Part shown: positions 8,387-16,441 of the stretch, piece by piece | Numbering within the stretch: position 1 is the first letter of the stretch | How the letters are laid out: each line of letters starts with the position of its first letter | NCBI GenBank assembly: GCA_964475985.1 | Contig: CAYYYP010000012.1 | Span: forward strand, 13,550 to 77,549 | Length of the DNA stretch: 64,000 nt | Origin: CAYYYP01 sp964475985 | GTDB taxonomy: Bacteria > Bdellovibrionota > UBA1018 > CAYHWW01 | Direction: 5' to 3' | The notes under the pieces: model-generated | Database searches by the model: none | The model's input: the letters and a program-made list of their open reading frames with translations, nothing else | What the model was told of the DNA's origin: nothing | Position numbers and translations under genes: made by a program

Positions 8387-8746
8387 ATGAATTCAGTAAC
8401 TTTACGGAAAGCATGGCGAGAAAATCTATGGCGCTCAATTTTGGCGGCGTCCATGCATTCCGAGTTATGTCTTTGGTCAGAAATGACTCCCGCGAATGAC
8501 GACGAAACAGACACGGGCAAAACTACTCAACGAAAAAATCCAAATTCATTTCAAACGAAAAGGAGGGCACAATCAAATATGAATAACGTACACTTGAAAT
8601 TAGTTCCCGCAAGTCAGGCGCAGTATGCCAATGCGTCCCACGGGCTTGTGGACCACTTCATGGCAAGTCTCAAACGCTACTTCGAGAGAGCGGGTCCGGG
8701 AAACTTTTCCACCGCTCCTCGGAGCGCACGCCGCTCGGGGGGTTAA
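8387..8746 (+). CDS. Small orphan protein behind a sigma-54 promoter
   Basis: A 119-codon frame with a near-ideal ribosome site (AAGGAGGAGATCAT before ATG). A second strong site, AGGAGG at 8563-8568, stands twelve bases before an in-frame ATG at 8581, so a 55-residue C-terminal product (MNNVHLKLVPASQAQY...) may also be made, or may be the main product. The protein is rich in Asn, Arg and Thr, has no signal peptide or membrane helix, and ends in a basic tail (SARRSGG). I do not recognise a family. The pairing of two translation starts with a sigma-54 promoter is unusual for so short a gene. Its end overlaps the convergent M23 gene by four bases. Confidence 0.55.
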   Translation: MNSVTLRKAWRENLWRSILAASMHSELCLWSEMTPANDDETDTGKTTQRKNPNSFQTKRRAQSNMNNVHLKLVPASQAQYANASHGLVDHFMASLKRYFERAGPGNFSTAPRSARRSGG

Positions 8747-9339
8747 TGCCTAGCGGGCATAAAAGCAACTGGCGCGTCATGCGGCAGTACGCTTAAAGGA
8801 TCCACTGCCTTTTGCTTCATTCTCACTTCAAAGTGAAGATGAGGTCCGGTTGCTCGGCCGGTAGCGCCAAGCAACGCGATAAGCTGGCCCCTTCTTACGA
8901 TCTCGCCACGTTTGATCAAGTTTTTATCATTGTGAGCATAAACGCTGACGTAGTCACCCACATGCTGCACCAGAATTAAGTTTCCATAACCCTTAACTCC
9001 ACGACCACTGTAAATAACCTTTCCGTCCCGCGCACAGTAAACCGAACTTCTTTTCTTTGCGCGGATATCAATCCCCTCATGAAAATCTCGGGGACGAGCT
9101 CCGAAATAAGAGCTCACTTCCCCCACACGAAGCGGCCACATGAATCCCTCTGCCGAGGCCCTTCGTGTGGGCGGAACGAATAAAGGGCCTCGCATCACGT
9201 AATCGCCCTGGGGCTCTACCACGGCAGATTCGCCGCTAAGAACTTCAGATAAACCTTTTCGAGCGGAATGATGAGTACGTACACCTGCGCAACCGGACAA
9301 GAAGGCGCAAGAAAACAGAAAAATAAAAATCTTATGCAT
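8743..9339 (-). CDS. M23-family metallopeptidase lipoprotein
   Basis: A 198-residue lipoprotein: a signal peptide ends in lipobox LSGC (C17), followed by a linker and a LytM/M23 domain from about residue 70. The zinc ligands appear intact: H and D in FHEGIDIRAK and the HxH of HLHFEVR, with the companion YAHN motif. Proteins of this type cut peptide cross-links in peptidoglycan or, in the NlpD/EnvC type, regulate amidases. With the metal ligands kept, it is probably an active endopeptidase. No LysM domain is present. It is a single gene, convergent with the orphan ORF. Confidence 0.92.
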   Translation of the reverse strand: MHKIFIFLFSCAFLSGCAGVRTHHSARKGLSEVLSGESAVVEPQGDYVMRGPLFVPPTRRASAEGFMWPLRVGEVSSYFGARPRDFHEGIDIRAKKRSSVYCARDGKVIYSGRGVKGYGNLILVQHVGDYVSVYAHNDKNLIKRGEIVRRGQLIALLGATGRATGPHLHFEVRMKQKAVDPLSVLPHDAPVAFMPARH

Positions 9340-9473
9340 AACTACCCCGTCTTACGATTATGACGCAAAACGTGGGCAAGAAGCAATAACGCACGGGGTA
9401 CAAAACACCGCATTTCCCGGCAAATTACTAACGCTAGGCATTAAATATCAGTTATCTACACTCTAAACTAGAT

Positions 9474-10262
9474 TTATTTATTTACTTTTTTATTAACGGA
9501 AAATTTTTCCAGATCCATAAGGGTATTGAAATTCGTGCAATCAAGTTGAATGGGCGTCACCGAAACAAATCCGCGGGCAACGCTGCTACAATCGGTCCCG
9601 GGCTCATCCTGAAATCCTTTGTATTGCCCACCTACCCAAAAATACGGTTTACCCCGATGATCAATTCGTTTGATCACGTTGCCGCTATAATGACGAAATC
9701 CCATGCGAGTAAAATGCATGCCTTTAATTTTGGACTTCCCCACATTAGGTACGTTGATGTTAAATAAATTATATTTTGAAAAATCCTTGAGTTTAATCTT
9801 TGCAAGGAACTTTAGAAGTTCAGCGCAGGCCGTATCGTAATGAACGGAAACTTCCTTAGTGGGATTTTTTTTATTGCCGTGGGCTACGTCTACCGACAGC
9901 GCAATGGCCGGAATGCCCAAAATACAAGCTTCGCGTGCTGCCGATACCGTGCCTGAATAATAAACATCCTGTCCAAGGTTTGCGCCGCGATTAGGCCCAC
10001 TGACCACAAGGTCGGGCATTCCCTTAAAAACTTCGCGGATTGCCAAATATACGCAGTCGGCAGGGCTGCCATTGATGCCATAAAATGCATCGCCAATTTT
10101 CTGCAGCCGCAGGGGTTTATGTAACGTCAAACTATGCCCCATGGTGCTGCGCTCTTCTAACGGCGCCACCACGACCACTTGTCCTAATTTTTTTAGGGAC
10201 TGGGCTAATGTTTTCAGGCCCGATGCAAAAACTCCGTCATCGTTACTCACTAGAATCTTCAT
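9474..10262 (-). CDS. surE: 5'-nucleotidase SurE
   Basis: A metal-dependent survival protein that removes phosphate from nucleoside 5'-monophosphates. The N-terminal metal-binding motif SNDDG (residues 6-10) is intact, as are NGSPADCVYLA and the VSGPNRGANLGQDVYYSGTV block with the family's Asn and Ser/Thr. The 262 residues match the usual length. It starts inside the stop of the SIS gene (ATGA overlap), so the two are translationally coupled. The 134 bases between its stop and the M23 gene start hold nothing recognisable. Confidence 0.97.
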   Translation of the reverse strand: MKILVSNDDGVFASGLKTLAQSLKKLGQVVVVAPLEERSTMGHSLTLHKPLRLQKIGDAFYGINGSPADCVYLAIREVFKGMPDLVVSGPNRGANLGQDVYYSGTVSAAREACILGIPAIALSVDVAHGNKKNPTKEVSVHYDTACAELLKFLAKIKLKDFSKYNLFNINVPNVGKSKIKGMHFTRMGFRHYSGNVIKRIDHRGKPYFWVGGQYKGFQDEPGTDCSSVARGFVSVTPIQLDCTNFNTLMDLEKFSVNKKVNK

Positions 10263-11005
10263 AAATTTAATTTTCCTTCGTAAAGTCCCTCAAGCGCTTG
10301 ATTATGTTCAAGCCCCCCCGGGATGTTAGCACTTTTGTAAAAGGGGAGGCGCTTAGAATTTGCTTGGGTTGCAAACTTGTTCGCTAAACGAACCAAAATC
10401 GCATTCCATAAAAACACATTCGCAAAGGTTGAACCAGCTGCCACCTTTGTCCCGGACGAAACCTCCACGAGAGCATCACCCTCCGGGCAACAATTATTTA
10501 AAACCACGGTAGCTAGTTCAAAAAGTTTTTTACCCGAAGAATGTTTTGAAGTTACACCCACGGAATGCGCAAGCGAAGTAAATACAATTAGGGGAATTTT
10601 ACTTTGGTAGCAAGCAAGACCAACTTCGACTACGGCGGCGTTCACACCAGAATTAGACGCGGCCAAAAAAAGATCACATTTAGGATCCACGCCTGAGGTT
10701 TGGAATAAAATCGATCCAATGCCTTCTAACTTTTCTAGTTTTCCACTGATACTCGGACGTAAATGTGGAGTCAAAAAACTTGCTAACACCGGCACCACGG
10801 GAACGAGCCCCCCCGCCCGGTGGAAGATTTCCTCAACTAAAATTGCCGAGTGCCCGCTCCCAAAGACAAAAAGCCTTCCGCCGATTTGCAACCGATCAAA
10901 AATCAAATCAGCCGCAGCGTCGATCTCCGAAGCCTGAGATGTTTCGAGCTTGCTCACCAAATCTTTTGCGGTCTGAAACCATGAGGTCGTATCTGTCCCT
11001 GACAT
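10259..11005 (-). CDS. SIS-domain phosphosugar-binding protein (UPF0309-like)
   Basis: A 248-residue protein with one sugar-isomerase (SIS) domain. The phosphosugar-binding loop is in LFVFGSGHSAILVEEIFHRAGG, the second loop in LFLAASNSGVNAAVVEV. The HxxxxEIFxRAGGL signature points to the UPF0309 group rather than GmhA or GlmS. Members are thought to isomerise or sense a sugar phosphate, but the substrate is not known. The start is ATG with AAGGGG upstream. It overlaps surE by four bases and follows lptD by 57 bases, so it may belong to an envelope/nucleotide operon with accD and lptD. Confidence 0.85.
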   Translation of the reverse strand: MSGTDTTSWFQTAKDLVSKLETSQASEIDAAADLIFDRLQIGGRLFVFGSGHSAILVEEIFHRAGGLVPVVPVLASFLTPHLRPSISGKLEKLEGIGSILFQTSGVDPKCDLFLAASNSGVNAAVVEVGLACYQSKIPLIVFTSLAHSVGVTSKHSSGKKLFELATVVLNNCCPEGDALVEVSSGTKVAAGSTFANVFLWNAILVRLANKFATQANSKRLPFYKSANIPGGLEHNQALEGLYEGKLNL

Positions 11006-11062
11006 GTGGGCCCCTTTTCCTGTTACGAGGCTCTCATTCCGGGAAGTTCCTGTAAAGTCGCA

Positions 11063-13567
11063 CTACCGACCGGGGGAGCCCACGGCTCCCGACGAGCCAT
11101 TTACTGGACCTAAAATGGAGCCAGAACCTACGGCACTGGGGTCCGTGAAGTTTGAATAACCGTCGCCCGACAAATTCACGACGAGATTGGGACCGAACTC
11201 AATACCTCGGTCGATGGAATTTTGAATGGTGAGCGAAATCTGGAAACATTGGGAAGGGCTTTGATAGAGCAGGCGACCCATGACGCTGATCAACTGGCCG
11301 GTCAGGAGATTCCAATTCTGGGACGCACCAACTAAAAAATAATCGTTAAACGACCAAACCAGGCCATAACTTAAATTATTCGCGTTTGATGTAACCCGAT
11401 TTCTCGAAAATCCAAACTGAAGACTTCGTTCAAATGTTAGAAGTCGTTTTTGATAACGTTCCAGGTAAATTGACATGTTCGTTGAGAACTGAAATCCCGG
11501 CCGATAGGGATAATAATAAAGTTCCGTATTGTTTTGAAACCGACGCCAGTTACTGGTGGCCAAGGCAAAAAACCTAGAAAGGGGCCGTCTATCGAGAGGT
11601 TGTTTTCTGTATTCTATGAAGTTCACCGTCTGTCCCATGGTCATGTCAAAGACCTTGTCGTACTGGTAAACTTGATTTTTCGCAAAAACTGGGTCGTAGG
11701 TAAAATCGGGCGGCAGTTCCCAACTTTCTTTAAGTCCACGACTCTTTAAGATAAAGGAATTGGTAATTTTATAGGTGAGAGAATTCCCGATGGGTAGAAA
11801 GTATTGGGGCGCGTCACCGGAAATGGGCACGATGTCTTGGTCATCAAACTGCCTTCCCGTGTCCCCCGTCAAAATATTGCCTCCCGTCAATGAAAGCTGT
11901 TTAGAGAAGGGATGTTCGGCGTCTTGATTAATGAGCGGAATATTGGAATAGGTCAACGCAGGCCTGATGCGATGCTTGGTTGAATCGCCGTAAAGACGCT
12001 CAAAACTTGTAGCTAGTTCCGCCTGGGTTACAAAATATCCACGCCTCGTCGTGGCCGCGACGTCATGATCAAACGTATAAATGAAGGCGCGGTATTGAGC
12101 CGAAGGCGTCAACTCAATGGAATCAAAAAGTTTAATGGGCACATAAAGTTCCGGCACGAATCGATACCGATTTGCTCGGCGGATGGGGTCCCGGCCAGGG
12201 ACTAATGCACCCGGTCCAGATGTGCTCGCTTGGCCAACAATCGGAATGGAATCATAGCTTGGCCCAAATCGCCAAAACCGATCGTAGTAGAATTGCAGGC
12301 CCCAATAGGCTGGTAAAAAAGAGAGCAGTCTATGGTCAGACGAAGCAAGTCCCACGGACGGTGCAAGCTGAACAGTTTGATCATCAAAGCCTGTAAGCTC
12401 TGAACGCAAAGTTCTTTTGATTCTTTTTGCCGCAGTCCAGAATGAAAGCGCCCGGCCAGCCCTAGAAACGCCGACATCTGACACCAATCCTGACTCCGTT
12501 GCGCCCGAAATGTCTTCCGGAAAAAACCGCGCATAGTCCCGATCGGAAGCATCTAGCCAATGAAGTTTAAAATCAAATCCACCCGGTAATTCCAATTGAT
12601 GAACCGATTCAATGGCCCAACGCTTTTGGTAAGGCGCAATGAAGGTGTTGTCATTAATACCAAACAGATTAACGTTTCCGGAGGATCTTGAACCCAGGGA
12701 ATATCGGAACTCACCTTCGGCTTTAAAGCCTCGCCTGGTATACTTTCCTACTGCAAGCGTAGCGTCCATATTCCGACTGATGGCCCAGAAAAAAGGCTGC
12801 ATGAATTGAAACCCGTTAAGGGTGCCGGTTTTAAAGCGTGGAAAAAGAAAACCTGATTGTCGTCTAGTCTTTACCGGAATGATCAAATAGGGAAAATAAA
12901 CCAAGGGGGTTTCATTGATTTTGATGAGCACATGCGAAATGCGCGCATATCCCTGGACAGTAAGGCTTATCCGGCTACCGTGAAGTTTCCAAGCACTTGG
13001 GCAATCTCTGCAAGTTGTATAGTCCGCATCATCGGCCACAAAGGCGTCCGGTGCCGTACGCTCTAAACGATCTCCGAATAATTGATATTTATCACTTTCA
13101 ACGCGTCCATTCCAAATGGTGCCGGTCCCGCTGGTGAGATTATACTCCATCCTTGACCCATAGATGACATGCTCCGGCGTGAAATAGACGACATTGCCTT
13201 CGGCCACCAAAGTTTCGGTTTTTAAATTAAGGCGTGCGTAATCTGAAGTCAGAAGTTCCTGGGGCCGCCGAATGTAGACATTCCCAAAAAGTTCAAGCTG
13301 GTTTTTATTCAGGTCCCGCAGGCTTCGGTCGGCACTCACGTGCATTTTATTTCCGCGAACATTTACGCTGGTGCCAGGCGCCTTCGCGGCAGGGGGCTGG
13401 CCCGTTGCAAGCGCAGATGACTGCACGGTAGAAGGTTTTTTTGTTTTCGGTACGGGTTGCGTAGGGGGTGGTGGAGGTGATTGCGCTGCCACGCTGATCG
13501 AAAAACTTAAAACTGCCAGGCTCGGCAAAAGAAAAATGAACTCGGAAAATTTAAACCTAATCTTCAT
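11063..13567 (-). CDS. lptD: LPS-assembly protein LptD
   Basis: The outer-membrane barrel that, with LptE, inserts lipopolysaccharide in the outer leaflet. A signal peptide ends near AAQS; a Pro/Thr-rich linker follows, then the periplasmic OstA/jellyroll domain (about residues 70-190, repeats of the type NVYIRRPQELLTSDYARLNL and LVAEGNVVYFTPEHVIYG), a CxxC (CRDCPS) and a long LptD barrel with many Tyr/Phe-rich strands. The 834 residues fit the family. The last 30 residues are Gly/Ser/Pro-rich, an extension not ending in an aromatic residue. The start overlaps the accD stop by four bases. Its presence shows that the organism has an outer membrane with LPS. Confidence 0.95.
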   Translation of the reverse strand: MKIRFKFSEFIFLLPSLAVLSFSISVAAQSPPPPPTQPVPKTKKPSTVQSSALATGQPPAAKAPGTSVNVRGNKMHVSADRSLRDLNKNQLELFGNVYIRRPQELLTSDYARLNLKTETLVAEGNVVYFTPEHVIYGSRMEYNLTSGTGTIWNGRVESDKYQLFGDRLERTAPDAFVADDADYTTCRDCPSAWKLHGSRISLTVQGYARISHVLIKINETPLVYFPYLIIPVKTRRQSGFLFPRFKTGTLNGFQFMQPFFWAISRNMDATLAVGKYTRRGFKAEGEFRYSLGSRSSGNVNLFGINDNTFIAPYQKRWAIESVHQLELPGGFDFKLHWLDASDRDYARFFPEDISGATESGLVSDVGVSRAGRALSFWTAAKRIKRTLRSELTGFDDQTVQLAPSVGLASSDHRLLSFLPAYWGLQFYYDRFWRFGPSYDSIPIVGQASTSGPGALVPGRDPIRRANRYRFVPELYVPIKLFDSIELTPSAQYRAFIYTFDHDVAATTRRGYFVTQAELATSFERLYGDSTKHRIRPALTYSNIPLINQDAEHPFSKQLSLTGGNILTGDTGRQFDDQDIVPISGDAPQYFLPIGNSLTYKITNSFILKSRGLKESWELPPDFTYDPVFAKNQVYQYDKVFDMTMGQTVNFIEYRKQPLDRRPLSRFFALATSNWRRFQNNTELYYYPYRPGFQFSTNMSIYLERYQKRLLTFERSLQFGFSRNRVTSNANNLSYGLVWSFNDYFLVGASQNWNLLTGQLISVMGRLLYQSPSQCFQISLTIQNSIDRGIEFGPNLVVNLSGDGYSNFTDPSAVGSGSILGPVNGSSGAVGSPGR

Positions 13568-14577
13568 TTGGATGGGGCTCGCCCCACGCTTTTTGATTTT
13601 TTAACTGTAGATGTCTTTTTCTTTTTTGGACTTTCCGGGGCCAGGGTCTCATCACTTTTATTTAAATGAGAAAAAAGCACGGCAAGCTCCGAACACAAGT
13701 CGCGCCTGGATACGATGCGATCGATCATTCCATGCTTAAGGAGAAACTCACTGCGTTGAAACCCGGCCGGCAAATCTTGGCGCATGGTCTGGCCTATGAC
13801 GCGCGGCCCCGCAAACCCAATCAGCGCGTTGGGTTCGGCCAAAATTACGTCGGCCTGCATCGCAAAACTAGCGGCCACCCCGCCTGTTGTGGGGTCGCTT
13901 AGAACGGTGAAGAAGGGCAGCCCCGCTTTTTTAAGCTGGCCCACCAAGGATGAAGTTCGCGCCATTTGCATGAGCGACAAAATCCCTTCCTGCATTCGCG
14001 CGCCCCCACTGCTACAAATAATCACGACTGGTAAACGACGCTCTAACGCTACTTCAAACAAACGACAGATCTTTTCCCCCACCACGGAACCCATGGAGCC
14101 CCCCATGAATTTGAATTCAAAAACCCCAAGGGCAAACGGCAGTTGGGGCCCTAATTCAAGAGATTTTCTTGATTTTAAATTCCCAATCCCCATTACAAAA
14201 GCTTCTTTCATTCGTGTAGTGGTTTGGGCCTGTCGAATACGCTCGGCGTATGGTTTCACATCCGAAAATTTAAGCGGATCACCGGAGGTCAGGTTTGCAT
14301 AAAGCTCCTGAAAGTCTTGGGTCATCAACTCAATCCGCTGCCAAGCGCCAATTCTAAAATGAAATCCACACTGCAAACAGATGTGATCATTGGCCTTAAG
14401 GGTTACGGCCTGAAGAATTTCGCCGCACTGCGTACATTTAATCCAGAGTTGTTCTTGCGTACGAGCTTGGGCAACGCGGCCAGCTTCATCTTCGGGGGCT
14501 AACGCGCCAGTCCCCGAGGAATTCGGACTCGTTTTGGGCTTAATTTTAGGCGCCTTTAATTTTTCAAACCAACTCAT
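13564..14577 (-). CDS. accD: Acetyl-CoA carboxylase carboxyltransferase subunit beta
   Basis: The beta half of the carboxyltransferase that moves CO2 from biotin to acetyl-CoA in fatty acid synthesis. The N-terminal four-Cys zinc ribbon is intact (CTQCGEI and CLQCGFHF), followed by the crotonase-like domain with VIICSSGGARMQEG and SDPTTGGVAASFA. At 337 residues it is longer than the usual 290-300, with a Ser/Pro-rich N-terminal spacer before the zinc ribbon and a Lys-rich C-terminal tail. It overlaps lptD by four bases, giving a fatty acid/LPS unit. An intrinsic terminator lies upstream of it, so it probably heads its own transcript. Confidence 0.96.
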   Translation of the reverse strand: MSWFEKLKAPKIKPKTSPNSSGTGALAPEDEAGRVAQARTQEQLWIKCTQCGEILQAVTLKANDHICLQCGFHFRIGAWQRIELMTQDFQELYANLTSGDPLKFSDVKPYAERIRQAQTTTRMKEAFVMGIGNLKSRKSLELGPQLPFALGVFEFKFMGGSMGSVVGEKICRLFEVALERRLPVVIICSSGGARMQEGILSLMQMARTSSLVGQLKKAGLPFFTVLSDPTTGGVAASFAMQADVILAEPNALIGFAGPRVIGQTMRQDLPAGFQRSEFLLKHGMIDRIVSRRDLCSELAVLFSHLNKSDETLAPESPKKKKTSTVKKSKSVGRAPSK

Positions 14578-14700
14578 GGAGGCTCGACGTTAAAGGTGAA
14601 TGAAGAAGATGACAAGCGTAACGAGACGCCTCACCAAACTCGCCTATTCTGCGAAAATGGACCTAAGCTGTATCAAGTCCGATAGGCGTGCAAAAAAGCA

Positions 14701-14737
14701 AAAAAAACCTGGGGAGCCATCCTTGGTTCTCCAGGTT
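14701..14737 (-). terminator. Intrinsic terminator after rsmI
   Basis: A hairpin at 14704-14737 has arms of 14 bases (AAACCTGG paired with CCAGGTTT, continued by six pairs that include two G-U) and a 6-base loop. On the minus strand it is followed by a run of Ts (the A-run at 14701-14706 and beyond). It sits between rsmI and accD in the rsmI reading direction. A T-run also follows on the plus strand (14741-14746), so it could act both ways. Confidence 0.75.
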
Positions 14738-14826
14738 TACACTTTTTTAAAACTCAGGGGGCGGAATCCATTCGTTGCCCTAGGTTTTCTACACAGCCAC
14801 ATTCATAGAGTAAGGACTTTTGGCAC

Positions 14827-15963
14827 TCAGGTCAAGTGGCGTGCAATATATGCATATAAACTTCGCCGATTGATGGAGAACTTTTTGCTTAGTGCTTTAG
14901 CAATTTCCTTAGAACCAAGGCCTTGCTTAAGAAGCGTCAAAACTTCCTCACGTTGGGCTGGTGTAAGTTCCACTGGCTCTTCAGGTTGCCCCTCTTTACT
15001 TAAGGCCCGCTCCTGCTCTGTCAAATGTGCAGATACGGCGGCCGTTAGATTTTTAGATTTGCTAGTAGAAACTCCGCCCCCTAGTACGCCAAAAACTACT
15101 TCGCCGCGAATCGATGGGAGCTCTGAGACTTTTTCATGCACTTCTAAAACCGTGCCCCGCCATTGCTCTTCAAACGTTTTGGTAAGTTCTCGCGCCACGC
15201 AACAGGCTTTTGTTCCGCAATGCTCCGCAAGGATTTTTAAAGTGGACTCTAACCTCTGGGGAGATTCATAAAAGATGTGGACCAAATTTAAGGTCTCAAT
15301 CTGAGTTAAAACAATTTCAATTTCTGGTCTCGATTTTGGGAAAAACCCGTGAAACAAAAATTTAGGCGAGGCTAACCCCGATAAGGCAAAAAACGTGGTG
15401 ACGGCACTCGGGCCAGGAATAACGTGGATAGGAACCCCGATTTTTTCGGCTAGCTTTACGAGCTCATAACCAGGATCACTCACGCCCGGTACCCCAGCAT
15501 CGCAGACGTAACCGACACTTTCTCCGTTTAATAGAGCCTCAGAAATATCCTGCAGCGCGCGAGTGGATGAATGATCATGAAAACTTTCTACGGAGCGCTC
15601 CCGCCGAACACCTGCTGAGTGCAACAAACGAAACAGGCGCCGAGTGTCTTCCGCAAAGAGATGGTGCACATTTAAAAGGTAGTGGGTAGCCCGAGGGGAT
15701 AAATCGCCGATATTGCCGATGGGACTGGAAATTAATATCAGGCCCGTAAGATCGGGAAGCACTGACTCGCCGGTGGAATGAAGCTCCTGAGTTTCGGAGT
15801 CATCCGGGCTGGTTTCTAAAGAGGAGATCGGTTTGTCTGAACTCACTTCCGGTCCGGTCGTGGTCCGTTTGGCTGGCTTTAGGGTCTTTGGCGTCGTCTT
15901 TGGCGTCATGGAAGCCTTGCATATCACCGGATTTGTTCCGATGCGGTAAAAACTTCCGACCAT
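14827..15963 (-). CDS. rsmI: 16S rRNA (cytidine-1402-2'-O)-methyltransferase
   Basis: An SAM-dependent tetrapyrrole-methylase-fold enzyme that methylates the ribose of C1402 in the decoding centre. The core begins near residue 70 with LILISSPIGNIGDLSPRA, then AEDTR, DAGVPGVSDPG, VIPGPSAV and FYESP, all typical of RsmI. A C-terminal helical domain (EEVLTLLKQGLGSKEIAKAL) matches the HTH-like tail of the family. At 378 residues it is about 80-90 longer than usual, mainly from a Thr/Lys/Ser-rich N-terminal extension. The ATG at 15963 is kept because AAGGA stands eight to nine bases upstream; an ATG at 15909 is the alternative. Confidence 0.95.
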   Translation of the reverse strand: MVGSFYRIGTNPVICKASMTPKTTPKTLKPAKRTTTGPEVSSDKPISSLETSPDDSETQELHSTGESVLPDLTGLILISSPIGNIGDLSPRATHYLLNVHHLFAEDTRRLFRLLHSAGVRRERSVESFHDHSSTRALQDISEALLNGESVGYVCDAGVPGVSDPGYELVKLAEKIGVPIHVIPGPSAVTTFFALSGLASPKFLFHGFFPKSRPEIEIVLTQIETLNLVHIFYESPQRLESTLKILAEHCGTKACCVARELTKTFEEQWRGTVLEVHEKVSELPSIRGEVVFGVLGGGVSTSKSKNLTAAVSAHLTEQERALSKEGQPEEPVELTPAQREEVLTLLKQGLGSKEIAKALSKKFSINRRSLYAYIARHLT

Positions 15964-16030
15964 TTTACGGTTCCTTGATTTTCAAACCTGAATCCCAAAT
16001 ACTAATAATGAGCGGGGCGTAGCATTAAAA

Positions 16031-16441
16031 ATGAAAATCGAAACCTTTCGCAATGAGAATACCATAACCCTTAAACTGTCTGGATACCTTGATTTCGAAA
16101 GCACCCCTCCCCTCTGCAAGGATCTGCAAAAGATCCTGCCCGACGCCAAAGACAAACAAATTATATTTGATTTTGCTGCATTACAGTTTGTGGGCTCCAG
16201 CGGAGTCACCATTTTTCTGCAAGTCCTCAGGGATTTTAATCTAAAGACGGAAAAGGCCCCGTTTTATTTCAATGTGAAGAGCGAATTCAAAAAACTCGCT
16301 TCTGCCCTTGATGCTTCAAAGACCTTTATCTTTCAAACGGCCGACGGCGAAACCGACGCCGCAAATACCGATTTGGATGCTGAGTTTCTCCATAATCCAG
16401 TTGAAACCCTGCAAAACCCCCATGTCCTCAAGATGGATTAA
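16031..16441 (+). CDS. STAS-domain protein (anti-sigma-factor-antagonist type)
   Basis: A 136-residue protein with a STAS domain in its first 100 residues: strands TITLKLSGYLDFES and KQIIFDFAALQFVGSSG, with the Ser of VGSSG at the usual phosphorylation site. Such proteins release a partner from a kinase/anti-sigma factor when dephosphorylated. The last 35 residues are acidic and probably disordered. No SpoIIAB-type kinase or sigma factor gene is next to it, so the partner is unknown. Its end overlaps the start of the exported kinase-like gene by about 20 bases, which suggests co-translation. Confidence 0.85.
   Translation: MKIETFRNENTITLKLSGYLDFESTPPLCKDLQKILPDAKDKQIIFDFAALQFVGSSGVTIFLQVLRDFNLKTEKAPFYFNVKSEFKKLASALDASKTFIFQTADGETDAANTDLDAEFLHNPVETLQNPHVLKMD

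Noticed and set aside
13784..14302. 172-codon plus-strand frame
   Set aside because: It is antisense to accD, whose zinc ribbon and carboxyltransferase motifs are unmistakable.
14600..15271. 223-codon plus-strand frame
   Set aside because: It lies mostly antisense to rsmI, is rich in Ser/Arg/Cys, and has no ribosome site or family motif, while rsmI is certain.
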